Positions 49,001 to 61,492 of a stretch of 64,000 nucleotides of DNA are shown here, in pieces. The stretch is from Callorhinus ursinus (taxonomy: Eukaryota; Chordata; Mammalia; Carnivora; Otariidae). Both the position numbers and the translations under genes were made by a program. The stretch's first letter is position 1. Each line of letters opens with the position of its first letter. The stretch spans positions 934,839 to 998,838 of the forward strand of contig NW_020313288.1 of NCBI RefSeq assembly GCF_003265705.1, given 5' to 3'. Below the pieces are notes generated by a model. That model worked only from the letters and a program-made list of their open reading frames with translations. It was not told the DNA's origin and did no database searches.

Positions 49001-52000
49001 TTTACTTTTTATAAGGGCTTTCCTAGAAGGACTTTTGCATGACTCATCTGTTTAGAACTTTATGTGTGTTTTACTTATTTATTTTTTAGAATTTTATTTA
49101 TTTGACAGAGAGAGAACGAGAGGAGGAACACAAGCAGGGGGAGTGGGAGAGGGAGAAGCAGGCTTCCCGCCGAGCAGGGAGGCTGACATGGAACTCAATT
49201 CCAGGACCCTGGGATCATGACCCGAGCTGAAGGCTGCCAAACAACTGAGCCACCCAGGCACCCCTTTATGTGTGTTTTAAAAGTTTAAACTTTTTAGTTA
49301 GGTTGTATAAAGGAGTTACATTTAAGGTGGATTTTAACACCTTGATGTGTTTTTGCTGCTCTTGTAGTGGTCAGGTATAAATGCTGACTAGTCAAGTGAG
49401 TGCAGACTGAGAGGTGTGTGTCAATTTAAAAGTTCTTAGTGGAAGTTTTTAAGGTAGGTGCTCCTTTAAAACTTGAGAGGTTCAATGCTTACTAATCAAA
49501 GTGTTCTTGGCTCTTAACAGCGATCTTTGCATCATTAGACAAACCAAACCTTAGCCGAGTGCTTCCAGTGTGTGTCTGAATGTCTGGATTATAGTTTAGG
49601 TCACGGTAAAACTGCCTGGAGTTACCATTTTGTCAAAAAAGCTTTGATAGTACTTACTTTTGTTTTTATAAAGGGATGTTGTTGCCAGTATAGATGTAGC
49701 TGGGATTAGAAGGGCACTGGTCCTTTCCCTTTCCGTTTTTACTGAGAAGTCACCAAAGGCCCAGACAGGAAACAGGTGGCCAGGGCCCTGGGGCAAAGGA
49801 CAGCTCCTACAGGTGGTTGAGCTACCATGTTCTTTGTAGGTGTCTGCACACATAGTTACATGAAACACTGGACCCTCATGGTGTCCTGTTCGAAATTAGG
49901 TCTTTAAGATTACATAAAAGTAAAAAGGGTGCTTGGGTGGCTCAGTCATTAAGCATCTGCCTTCAGCTCGGGTCATGATCCCAGGGTCCTAGGATCGAGT
50001 TCCTCATCGGGCTCCCTGCTCAGCAGCAGGGAGCCTGCTTCTCCCTCTCCTGCTCTCCTAGCTTGTGCTCTCTCTCTCTTTTAAATAAATGATCTTAAAA
50101 AAAAAAAAAAAAGTAAGTTAAATTTTCTGAGAAAAAAACTTCATTATGAATTAGAACAAGAGAACCTCTTCTTGTCTAACTCATTTAAACAGGCAAAATT
50201 TTTGAAGCTTGTTGGGTATGTTTTGGAAGATTACAATTTTGAGTTAGGTTTTCTAGCATCTTTGTCCCCCACCCCTTCAGCTTTTAGGTAGCTGAAACCA
50301 GGTCCTTGGAATTGGGTTCTGGCCTCTCTGCCCAGCATTTGTCATCCCCCCTCTCCTTTAGGGCACTTTTCAGTCTGCATCTGCATGTCTGTTGACATCG
50401 TTGTGAGTACTGCCTGCTATTTAAAGGCCCTGAAAGTGGGTGCTGCTACCACACATTTTTAGGACCTCTTTTAAGAGCTGAACCAAATTCTCATGTGTTA
50501 AATGCAGCTAATAAACCAACACCTAGTGGTGTTGTGGGGAGTATTAACATAGAGAGCACAGTGCCTCACACTTGGTAAAGCCCCACATCTTGCATGAGTA
50601 TTCATAATGATGGTGCAGAAGGCGCTTCAGGGGTACACGCTGCAGTTTGGGTCTTTACTCAAAGATTGATGTCTCCTGTTTAGTTTTCTCATTTCAAAAA
50701 ATTATAAAAAGGGTATTTCTAGACACTTTAGAAGTATGCATGTGAAAATGAAATTATCTCTAATGTTATCACCCTGTATTTTAACCCCTGTTGGTGACTG
50801 TCTGAGTTGTTCCTGTGTGTGTTTTATAAATGCATCTTCACACTTGATCGCATACATGCCGTTTAATAAAAGGAGAACTACTCTATACGGCTTTTTTGAT
50901 TTTGTGGGCATTTTCCTGTGTCATTCAATATTCTTTGGAAGCATAATTTTTTTTGAAGTTGTAAGACACTGTATGGTGGGCCATGGTGTTTTGCAAACTT
51001 GGCACTGTTGACAGTTTGGGATAAGTAATCCTTTCCGGCCGGGCACTATCCTGTGCAGTATCTTATGTTGAACAGCATTCCTGGTCACTACTGTAGCGGT
51101 TGGTAGCATCCCCGAGTTCTGACACCAGAAATGTTTCTAGTCATTGCCAAATTCCGCCCCACTTCCCCTTTTGAGGACAACTGGTATCCCACATACAAAC
51201 AGACTGTCGTGATTTGTTTCCCTTTTGAATGTTCGGGCTGGCTACAGTTTCTAGATAGATAACTTAAGTTTTTAATTCCTCATCAAACATTTAAGTGCAC
51301 GCCCTTATTGGGAGGATTTCTAGAATAAAAAGTATGCACGTTTTTGAGGCCAGAACCTGAGTATTACCTGACTGAAAAATTATTTTGTCATTAGGACAAA
51401 AGATGGAGGAAGAAGGTACAGAAGACAATGGCCTGGAAGAAGATTCCAGAGATGGGCAGGTATGTGGCATCCACAGCAGAGACACTAGCAGGAGCTCCTT
51501 GACCAGCCACCTGGCCATTGACCCCTTTCATTCTCTCGACAGGAGGATATGGATGCAGGTTTAGAGAGCTTGCAGAACCTCGACATGATGGATGTGGGTG
51601 TGTTGGAAGAAAGCGAAGTTGAGAATAGCAGTGCTCCCGACTTTGGGGAGGACGGCGCTGACAGCATTCTCGGTTCCCTTTGTGATAGCAAAGAATACGT
51701 GGCGGCCCAACTGCGAGAGCTCCCGGCGCAGCTCACAGAACATGCTGTAGGTAACTTGAAGACATGGTGGAATGTGCCAGTGGCCCGGGGCTCCTCAGGG
51801 CTCCCCGGCGCTTGTGGGCTGCCGCTGGGAGTCAGAGCACGCTGGCGGTTGATTAAGTAGTGCACCACCGCGTCAGCAATCACCAAAAACATGGAGTTCC
51901 GTGTCTCAAGCCTCGTGGTAAATTATATCCGTTTAAACCGCACGTAAGTCAGATTAACGAACAGCTAACTTCTCTATGACCCTGGGGAGTATTTTGATAA

Positions 52001-55000
52001 AAGGGTGGGAGGCCCTTCTGCAGCATGAGTCGTAAAAGGCTGACACTGTTGGTGAAAGTATTTTCCTTTGGAAAACAGGAAACAGAAAACAGTTGATAAT
52101 CTCAGCATTCGGTCATCCTTTTGGGTTTTTTTTAAGATGTGCTCTAGGCACGAGATTAGATGGTTCTATTAAAAGACGGGAAAGAGTGAAGGAAAGTATT
52201 CGTGCCCTCAGAAACACCCCTCCCATGAAAAGAAAACCACTCTTAATGTCCTCGTATATAAAGAAGAGCTTGAATTCTGTTTCCGATACTGCTTTCTCAA
52301 GCTTTCGCTTCTAGTATTTGGCAGAGAACTCTGGTGGCCATCTAAAACTGATTGCCATTTTAATCCTACTACCTTGGCATACGCAGTCTCTTGGTTTCCT
52401 TGGTATTTTTTGTGTTTTGGTTTGGTTTTCTGTTCTCTCTTTCTCTCTCTTTTTTTTTAAAGGCACTAAACTGGGCAGGGGGAAGGGGGGCCCTTGTAGG
52501 ACTGGACCTTAAACATTAAAGTTCAAAAGTCACAAACTCCAAACGTCACTGCCCCTCAGCCTAGGGTGCCATTGAGCAACTGACTTGCTGGTCTTGGCCT
52601 CTCTCAGTGTGATCCTGCTGTGTGTTAATTATTTCCAGAGCATGGACTTGGCTTCTTACCTTTTGGTTAATCCAAGCATCCCGGTCATAAGCTTCAAACC
52701 TGGGAAAGGGAAAAAAAAAATACACTTGGGAAGGCATGTCTTTGTATTTCACTTAAGAAGGTAAAAAGCTTTCAAATCGAGTGACATTTAAGATAGTAGT
52801 TCAGTTAAATGTTTTAAATAAAGCACCTTAGATAAAAGTGTCCAGTTATTGTTATTTTTCAAAGTATCGTTGCCAAGTAAAATCGGAGAAGTGTTAAGTT
52901 TTTCCTTTTGCTTTTGAGCTCTGCTCTGGAAATAGTGTCTGGGCCACGTATGTGGACCACCAGGAAATAGACGCTGCCTGGGAACTGAAAGTGTACCTCC
53001 CGGGCCAGTGCTGACCGAGCACCTGCTATCTGTGAGACCCTCTCAGAGGTGCAATACCGCCCAGTCGTGGAGCAGGCAGGGAGGCCGGCGAGAAACCGAA
53101 TAATCCAACATTGGACTTGCAGATGGTGGTGGGCAGCTTGAGGGAAGTAGACACATGGGTCCCTTAGAAACTGGTGAGGTGCAGGCCTTGGAATTCACAG
53201 CTCTGTCTCCACTGAGTGGTTCTCTGTTTTGTCTTTCAGGTGGATGGGGAGGGCTTCGAGAACACTTTGGATGCTTCATCATTGGACTTCAAAGTACCTC
53301 CGGTAAGATACCATTCTGGTGCTGCCTGGCTGGAAATGTTATGTGCGTGGTTGATTTTCCGTAGTGAAAAAGGATGTGTGTCTGTGTAGAAATGATTCTG
53401 TGTAAAAATGATTCGTAAAATGAGCTGAGTGCCTGGGGTAAGAGGTTGAGCCAAACAAGTACAGTACTACTGTTTGCATTCGGTGGGGACGGTGTTCATA
53501 GCCAGCAAGAAAATGACTAGAAAAGTTTGTTGAGGGAGAAGTTGAGGTGATTGGGCCGTAAGGCTCTTAGAGGAAACCCCACCCAAATTGAGGTCTGTCC
53601 CATGGGTCTGGAGTTTGCCCAGTGAAGGGGAAAAGAAGACCTTGGGCAAGGAGGGAGAGTGGCTGAATGTAGGGACGGAGGACGCAGGGTGGGGGCAGAG
53701 GGGCAGGGGTGAGGTTGCAGACATGGATGGGCCTGACTACCCGCGTCTGTGGATTAGGGATAGGGTTTGGCCCATTGTCTTAAGTACAGTGGGAGGTCAT
53801 GGGAAGGTTTTGGGAGGAGTGCACAGATGGTTTTGTTGACAGGTTCCAGTTATAAATAACAGTTTATTTGGGGAGAAGTCGATCTTAAATCTGGTATGAG
53901 ATATAAAACGTTCGCCGTCTGTGCGACCTTTTGCTGTGGCTGTCTTTGCCCTCTCCAGAGGCCACTAGGTCAGCTCAGACTTGGGGTGGGGTGGCCAGAC
54001 CCTCCGGGGAGAATTGAACAGGCCGAGCGTCACTGCCGCCTGCCTGGCTTTGCTGGGGAGAGGCCAACAAAATGGGCTTGTCCTCACCGAACCATCCCAG
54101 AATGGAATACCGTCGTTTTGAGTGGAGAGAGTTGTTTGAAACAAGTGTTTATTCACGTGTGATTGAAGCTGCGTCTGCCAGGGAAGTGTGTTGGCCCAGT
54201 TTTTAAGTGCTTTGTGGAATTTTTTCTCTTTCCTTTTTTAAAACAGGATATTGAAGAACCTCTATTGGAGCCAGGTACTGATAAGAGAAACACGACAGTT
54301 AATGGTTTGAAAGTTTTCCCACTCTTTTTTTCAATCTGTCTATATATTCTAAGCTGTGTATGGTCGTGTAAATGATTTTAATGGTGGACAATCCAGATCG
54401 TACAAGGATCAGAGATTGGAAACCCACTCGTATCACCAGATCTGTGGAAGTGCCGTTCTGGTTTCTGGAGGTCAAATGTATTTGGTGAGATGTAGTGATT
54501 ATTTTCATCTCTCTAACCACGTAGAGGGGCATTTAAGTAATTCCCCCGGTGATTCTTCCATGTGTTTCTACACATGAAACAGATCTTGTGATATTTTGCT
54601 GCAGTCTTTTTAATTACTACAGTTAAGGCAGGATAAAGCGGTTGTCAGGGCACTTATAACCCGAGAAGTGACTGGATTCCAGAAGAGGAAACAGAGTCTC
54701 TTCAGGAAAATTTCCCAACGCATTACTCCCCTTGTGGACTGCGTTTATCTCCCACCTCGGAAGAGTTTCTGGTTTGCGTATTGGACTGTTCTGTTAAAAG
54801 AAATTCAAAGAAATTTGGAAATTGAGCTGTCATCAAATGGCGATCGCATTCGGTTCGGCACCATGGACATTGGAAAACTAAGTCTGAAGACCCACACTTG
54901 AACAAAAACATGAAGAAGACTGTCGAGAAGCAGCCACGTGGTTGTAGGTGTTTGAATCTGTGGGGGCCTTTTCTCTTCCATGTAGCGTAGCGGCTTACTG

Positions 55001-58000
55001 TAGCAGTCGGTTGGAGTGCAGGTAGTGTAACCGGTGTAACTTTGTGTACCCGCGGGTTTTCCAATCTCTGTGTAGCTAGCAGTTCTCTTCGTGTTAGTGT
55101 GGCAGCCGTGCCAGTTCCGCATTTGTGATTGCTTTATTTCCCTGGTAATTAAACCTTGTGCCATTCTATTCCTGTTAAATCCGTAGAAAATGAGAAAATA
55201 CTCGACATTTTGGGGGAAACTTGTAAATCTGAGCCAGTAAAAGAAGAAGGTTCCGAGCTGGAGCAGCCCTTTGCACAGGATACAAGTAGCGTGGGGCCAG
55301 ACAGAAAGCTTGCGGAGGAAGAGGACCTTTTTGGCAGCGCCCATCCGGAGGAGGGTGATTTAGATTTGGCCAGCGAGTCAACAGCACAAGCTCAGTCGAG
55401 CAGGGCAGACACCCTGTTAGCGGTAGTGAAAAGGGAGCCCGTGGAGCAGCCAGGCGATGGCGCGCGGACGGACTGTGAGCCTGTAGGGCTAGAGAAGCCA
55501 GTTGAGCAGAGTAGTAAAGCCTCAGAGCACACGGAAGCCTCTAGCGAGGAGGCCGCGGAAGCGCCCCCGGAAGCCTCAAGCCCAGACCCCAGAGATAGCA
55601 AAGAAGACGTGAAGAAGTTTGCTTTTGAAGCTTGTAATGAAGTCCCTCCGGCTCCTAAAGAGTCCTCAGCCAGTGAGGGCGCTGATCAGAAAATGAGGTT
55701 TGTTTTTTCTCAGTTTTAGACCAGACGCTATCTCCTTTTCATTGGTCATTTAATGACACACATAAGCTGTTTTTTCTGCAATTGGCCAGCCAGACTGATG
55801 CAATTGTAGTTTACTTCTAAACCATGTTTTATTTCTCGTTGTGTATTTCTAATGGGTGAATCTATTTCTTTTCTTTTTCTCAACCTACTATGGTTGTGTT
55901 CTTAAATTGTTAACGGCTATCTTCAGCTAAATCCAGTTGACTTTTAAGAATCTGACATTGTATTTTGGGGGTCACATTTCCTAGAGAAGCTTGCAAAGGT
56001 GTCTTAAAATTTTATTTCAGACTAATTTTCTGGTAGGTATTCAGTTTTTAGCACATACCATACTTTTAATTTAGTTCTCTTTCGTTTTGTTCCCATCTGA
56101 GTAACATTCGCTTTTGTCTCTAGCTCTTTTAAGGAAGAAAAAGATATAAAGCCAATCATTAAAGATGAAAAAGGTATGATTTAACTTATGTGGCAGGGAC
56201 CCACCTACGGATCCCTTACTTGGGGAGGGAGGGACTTTCAGGTACCCACACTGGGGATCCGGTGGTTGGTTTCATGGAGGATTAGTGGAAGTAATCATCT
56301 AACAGTATTTTGAGAGACTAGATTGAAATGTTGGTGAGCTTTTGTGGTTTATGTCTCTGTTGTGGTTTTCGTTTATGGGATAGTGAAAATCCCAGTGCAC
56401 CACGTCACATTACAGTCCCATTCTGCCCGTTAGAATAACAACAAGATTGCAGAAACTGCCATCCCGGTTGAGAATTGGTCATCAAAATTCATTTTCGTTT
56501 GTAACTGACGAGGACCTGATGATTCCTTGAGTAAGGGAACGGTTTCTGCAACCCGTATTTTTTGCCTTCTGTCCTCTAAATGCTTAGACCAGGAGAGTTG
56601 AAGTGGGAGGTAGCTGGGGTCTAAGAGCGGGCTGTGTCCTGAGGCAGGTCGTGCTCCCATCCGGCCTGGAGGCCAAGCCTGACCCTCTCCCTCCTGCAGC
56701 AGGTCGCACCAGCAGCAGCTCTGGACGGAACCTGTGGGTCAGTGGACTGTCCTCCACAACTCGAGCAACGGATCTGAAGAACCTCTTCAACAAGTATGGA
56801 AAGGTGTGTGCCCCACCCCCCCAACTTCTCGCCACCCAGCCTCTGGCGTTAAATAATGAACTCAAGACTATGGAGAGTTCTTTCTTCTATTGTTAGTTTT
56901 GTTGGTGGTCTTTTTTGTGTGTGTGTGTGCGTGTGTGTCTGTGTTTTTCCCTTTAAAAAAACAAAACCACAAGGGAGAAAAGGCTCACCTGGTTTTGGGT
57001 AGTGTGCCTTGTTTTCCTCACTGAGAGTGGGTAATAGGCAGCAGATAGTTCATCGTGTCACAGAAAATGTATATAAATAGTTACAGTCTGAACATTCTTA
57101 TCATTCTAATTTCTCTTAACCTCATTGTTTGGCTCATACAAAACTTAAAGCCTGCATGCTGAATTTTTTTCCCAAACAATAAGTGAAGAGTTGGCTTTTA
57201 ATATTCCTGCATTTTTAGGGGTGCCTGGGTGGCTCAGTCGTTGAGCATCTGCCTTCGGCTCGGGTTGTGATCCCAGGGTCCTGGGATCGAGCCCCGCATC
57301 GGGCTCCCTGCTCAGTGGGGAGCCTGCTTCTCCCTCTCCCACTCCCCCTGCTTGTGTTTCCTCTCTCACTGTCTCTCTCTCTCTCAAAAAATAAATTTAA
57401 AAAATCTTAAAAAAAAAATTCTTTCATTTTTAAATATACCGTTCGAGAACAGGAACATACTGGTTTAAGAATAAATCAACAAATACTCGGTCCACAGGGG
57501 CAGAAAGAAAATAATACCATTCAGAAGCCTTGCAGGGACTCGAGGACATTTAAAACCCGATTTTTGTTGTCTTGGAATTAGATAATGAAACAGTCTCACC
57601 TTCAGCCAGGAGGACCACCCTGGTCCTATGGGTGCCTCTGGGGGCGTGGCACCCCTTGGCAGGGATTTGCTGCAGGGAGTCCAGGCAGAGCTTTGCTGGA
57701 TGTCCTGGCTGCCGTGGGCATTTCTCTGCCCAGGTCTGTGTCCCCAAGTAGGAGTTGGCGAATGTGTTCGTGACTTAAATGGACAGGACCCAGAAGAAGC
57801 ATTCATGAGGTGAATTTTTCTTCACGGCGAACACCTTTCAGAAGGGCTTAAAACTGGGAAGCTGCAACCCATCTTCAGTAATCTTGACTTCCTTCTTGAT
57901 TGAGGCGCCAGTTGTGAAGCGCAGCAGCTGTGAGGGCGCTGGTCTAGATCTTACAGGCTGCTGGAGAGATCATTTAAGTAAATACAGCACGTTACAAGGG

Positions 58001-61000
58001 ATTCATTTAGGGATGTTACAGCCTGCCATCAGTGTGTGGGACGGAGACCGAGTTTAGATGGGGGTCGTGGGTTCAGCGCACCTTGCTGAGTAAGTGCTCT
58101 TTAAGCCAAGGCCTGAGTAATGATAGAGTTGGCCCTGCCCACAGAGCTCGGCCTTGAACTAAAGCCACGGGACTTAGGCAGGTGGTGGGACGAGTCTGTA
58201 ATTTGGGTGAACTAATCAGGGACGCCTGAGTGGCTCAGTTGGTTGGGCTTCTGCCTTTGGCTTGGGTCATAATCCCAGGGTGCTGGGGTCAAGTCCCATA
58301 TCGGGCTCCCTGCTCAGCGGGGAGTCTCCTTCTCCCTCTGCCTGCCTCTCCCCCTGCTTGTGCTTGTGCACTCTTTCTTTCTCTCTTACAAATAAACAAA
58401 CTCTTAAAAAAAAAAAAAAGATGAACTTATCAAAGGCTGCTGTGAAGGTGGAGGGCAAGGCCAGGGACAGGTGAGGTGGTCTTGGATTCTGCTTTCAGGG
58501 CTGTTGGAAGTGATGTCCTTGCAAGGATAATTAGTTTGATGGGAAGGTCACGTGATCCCATCATTGGCTCAGCCCCCTGACCTTGAAGAGAAGGAAGAAG
58601 GGGAAGCTCCCTCTCTGAAAGAAGTGACTCTCTCAGAATAGTCTGTCCGCTTTGGCCCTGTATGGGGTGCTCTGGACAGGGGGGGCTTTCCTTTGCAGGG
58701 AGAGCAGTCTCCTCCATATCTGCAAGTGGAAACATGGACACCAGGGTCTGCTGGGAACGTGAAGATGATGGACGCCCCCCCCCCACCCCACCCGCATCGT
58801 CTCACAGCTGGGGACCCTGAGGTCCAGAGAGAGGAGAGGTCTTGCTCACGTTGACCTACTGAATCACAGCTGGTCAGAGCCAGACCCACTAGGGCTCTTG
58901 TGTCCTGATCAGGGGCTCTGCGCTTGCATAGGTGCTGGCTCTACTTTCATTTCTCTAGAATGTCCTGCAGGAACGTTTACGTTTAACGCGAGCATCGTAT
59001 AGTGGGGTTTAAATCTGCCATCTGGCTCCCTGTCTGCTCTCTGTTCTGTTTCTTGGATCACTTGCTTCTCTGTATTTCCTGCCTTTTGAATTGAGGTGTT
59101 TTTTTGTTTGTTTGTTTTTTGTTTTAAGATTTCATTTATTTGACAGAGAGCAACAGCCAGAGAGGAAACACCAGCAGGGGGAGTGGGAGAGGAAGAGAAG
59201 CAGGCTTCCCGCGGGACAGGGAGCCCAGTGTGGGGCTCGATCCCAGGACCCTGGAATCATGACCTGAGCCGAAGGCAGACGCTTAACGACTGAGCCACAC
59301 AGGCGCCCCGAGTATTTTTTATTTTAAGATTTCATTTATTTATTTGATAGATAGCAAGAGCAGGAACACAAGCAGGAGAAGTGGGAGAGGGAGAAGCAGG
59401 CTTCCTGCCAAGCAGGGAGCCCGATGTGGGGCTCCATCCCAGGACTCTGGGATCATGACCTGAGCTGAAGGCAGACGCCTAACTACTGAGCCACCCAGGC
59501 GCCCCTGTGTTGAGTATTTTTTATGGTTTGTCGCTTATTAGCTGGAACTAGTATATGTCACTAGTGTTGCTGTATCCTGGTTTGTTGAGGGATAAAGTCC
59601 CCTTGCTTATTTGAGTTTTTTGTGTTTCTTGATGGGGGCATCTATCCCTGTGCACTTCGCGCTTAACTGCTGTTGCTGCGCCCTGTAGGTTTTGCTATGT
59701 TACCGTTCCTTTTCATCTGTCTCAAGGTATTTGTTTGTCTTTTGGTTTCTTCCTTGAGCTGTTGGTTGAACTCTAACATTTTTCTTTGATAGCTGCGCAT
59801 AGGAGTTCTATCAAAAGGCTTAATGCAGTCTGTCCTTCAGTGATATTCCAGTTCCCGGGGGGCGTTCGAACCTGGAGACGGTGCGCCGCCATCCTTCCCT
59901 CCCAGCCTTTGTGGTGGTGTCGTCACGGCTTTAATAAACAGCATAGTACATTCTTGGTTCATTGATATGTTGGTTAGTTGTTTGGATTTTGGTGTGTTTG
60001 TGGGTTTTGTGGGGGGGTTTTTTTGTTTTTTTGTTTTTGTTTTTGTTTTAAACATTTATCTTTTAAAGAGATACGTAAATAAGGAAAAGCACGGGCTGTT
60101 AGTTAACTCCGTGTTTATCTTTTGGGGTGCTCTTTACTCCCTTATACCCAAGTTCCCATTGGGTATTGTTTTCCTCCCTCTAAACTTTTCTTAATAGTGC
60201 AGTGTTGCCAAGGATGAATTTCTGCATTTTTTGTAGATCTGAAAATCATTCTTTTGCCTTCACTTTGAAAGCTGTTTTTGCTGGATGCAGAATTCTGGGG
60301 TTGGTTATTTATTTATTTATTTTTGGTCTAGACAGCAGTGCTGCTCCTTTCTTCTGGCTCATGTTGGCTCACCAGTTGGCTGTGGGTTTCACCTTTGCTC
60401 CTTAGGGCACAGGTGTCTTTCTCATCTGGCTTACCTGGAAGGTTCTCTTTATCACTGGTTTGGAGCAGTTCATGCCACAGATGTGCTATGGTTTCATCCG
60501 CTAAGGTTTTCTGTGCTTCTTGCTTTTGACGACGCCACAGGTGGTCCTACAGCCCACTGATGTTCTGGTTCTGTTTTGGTTTGTTTCCGTCTTTTTTCCT
60601 CTGTTTCATTTTGAGTAGCTTCTGTTGCTATGTCTTCAAGTTCCCTCATCCTTTTCTTTCTTTTTTTTTTTTTTTTTTTTTTGCAGTATCTGCTGTCCGT
60701 CCCATCTCATGTATTTTCCATCTCCAGAATTTGGGGTCGGGTGTTTTTAAATATCTTCTCTTTGTTTACCTAACATGCTCAGTGGTTTCTCCCAACTTGT
60801 TGAACATCTAGGATATAGCTAAAATAACTTTTAATATCGTCATGCATTCTGGATCTCAGTTGGTTGGTTTGTTTTCTTCGTTAGAGTCATTTTCTCATTA
60901 CTTGGTTTACCTCGTCATTTTTGATCGGACACCAGACGTTGTGACTTTCGTGTTGTATTCTAGTTATTCGTGTGTCCATGTCAGTGTTCTTGAGCTTTTG

Positions 61001-61453
61001 CTGGGACATAGTTCAGTTACTTGTTCCTCCCCAGGTTTGCTGTTACGGTTCAGGTCAGCAGAGCAGCCTTAGTTCAGAGCTAGCTTTGTCCACTCCCCAG
61101 GCAGCACCCTTCTGAGGTCTCAGCCTGATGCCCCATGAATTGCAAGCTTCTCCATTCTGGCTGTCGGGTTCACTCTGTAAAAAGTGAATTATTTGAGAAC
61201 CCTGAGCCTGGGGATTGTTTGCTCTTAACAGGTGGTTTTCTCCTTTGCCTCTCACATGGGTGTTGCTAAGAGGCCCTTTGCAGCTCTCTGGGGCTGTCTT
61301 TATGCAGCACTTCCTCTCCGGTACTATGATTTCTTGCCGCCTTGATTTCTTCAGACACTGAGCTGTGCTCAGCTCTCGGGTACCACCTCCCACCCTTACC
61401 TCAGGTCCTCCCTGCCCTTGGCCGGGAACCTCTAGGAAGTAAGCCAGGGTGAC

Positions 61454-61492
<39 letters not shown>

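Noticed and set aside
54805..55344. Minus-strand 179-codon frame repeated as a plus-strand frame at 24581-24973
   Set aside because: The two share sequence only because they are the antisense of the identical exon 7 copies. They diverge at the tract edge and show no protein-like conservation.
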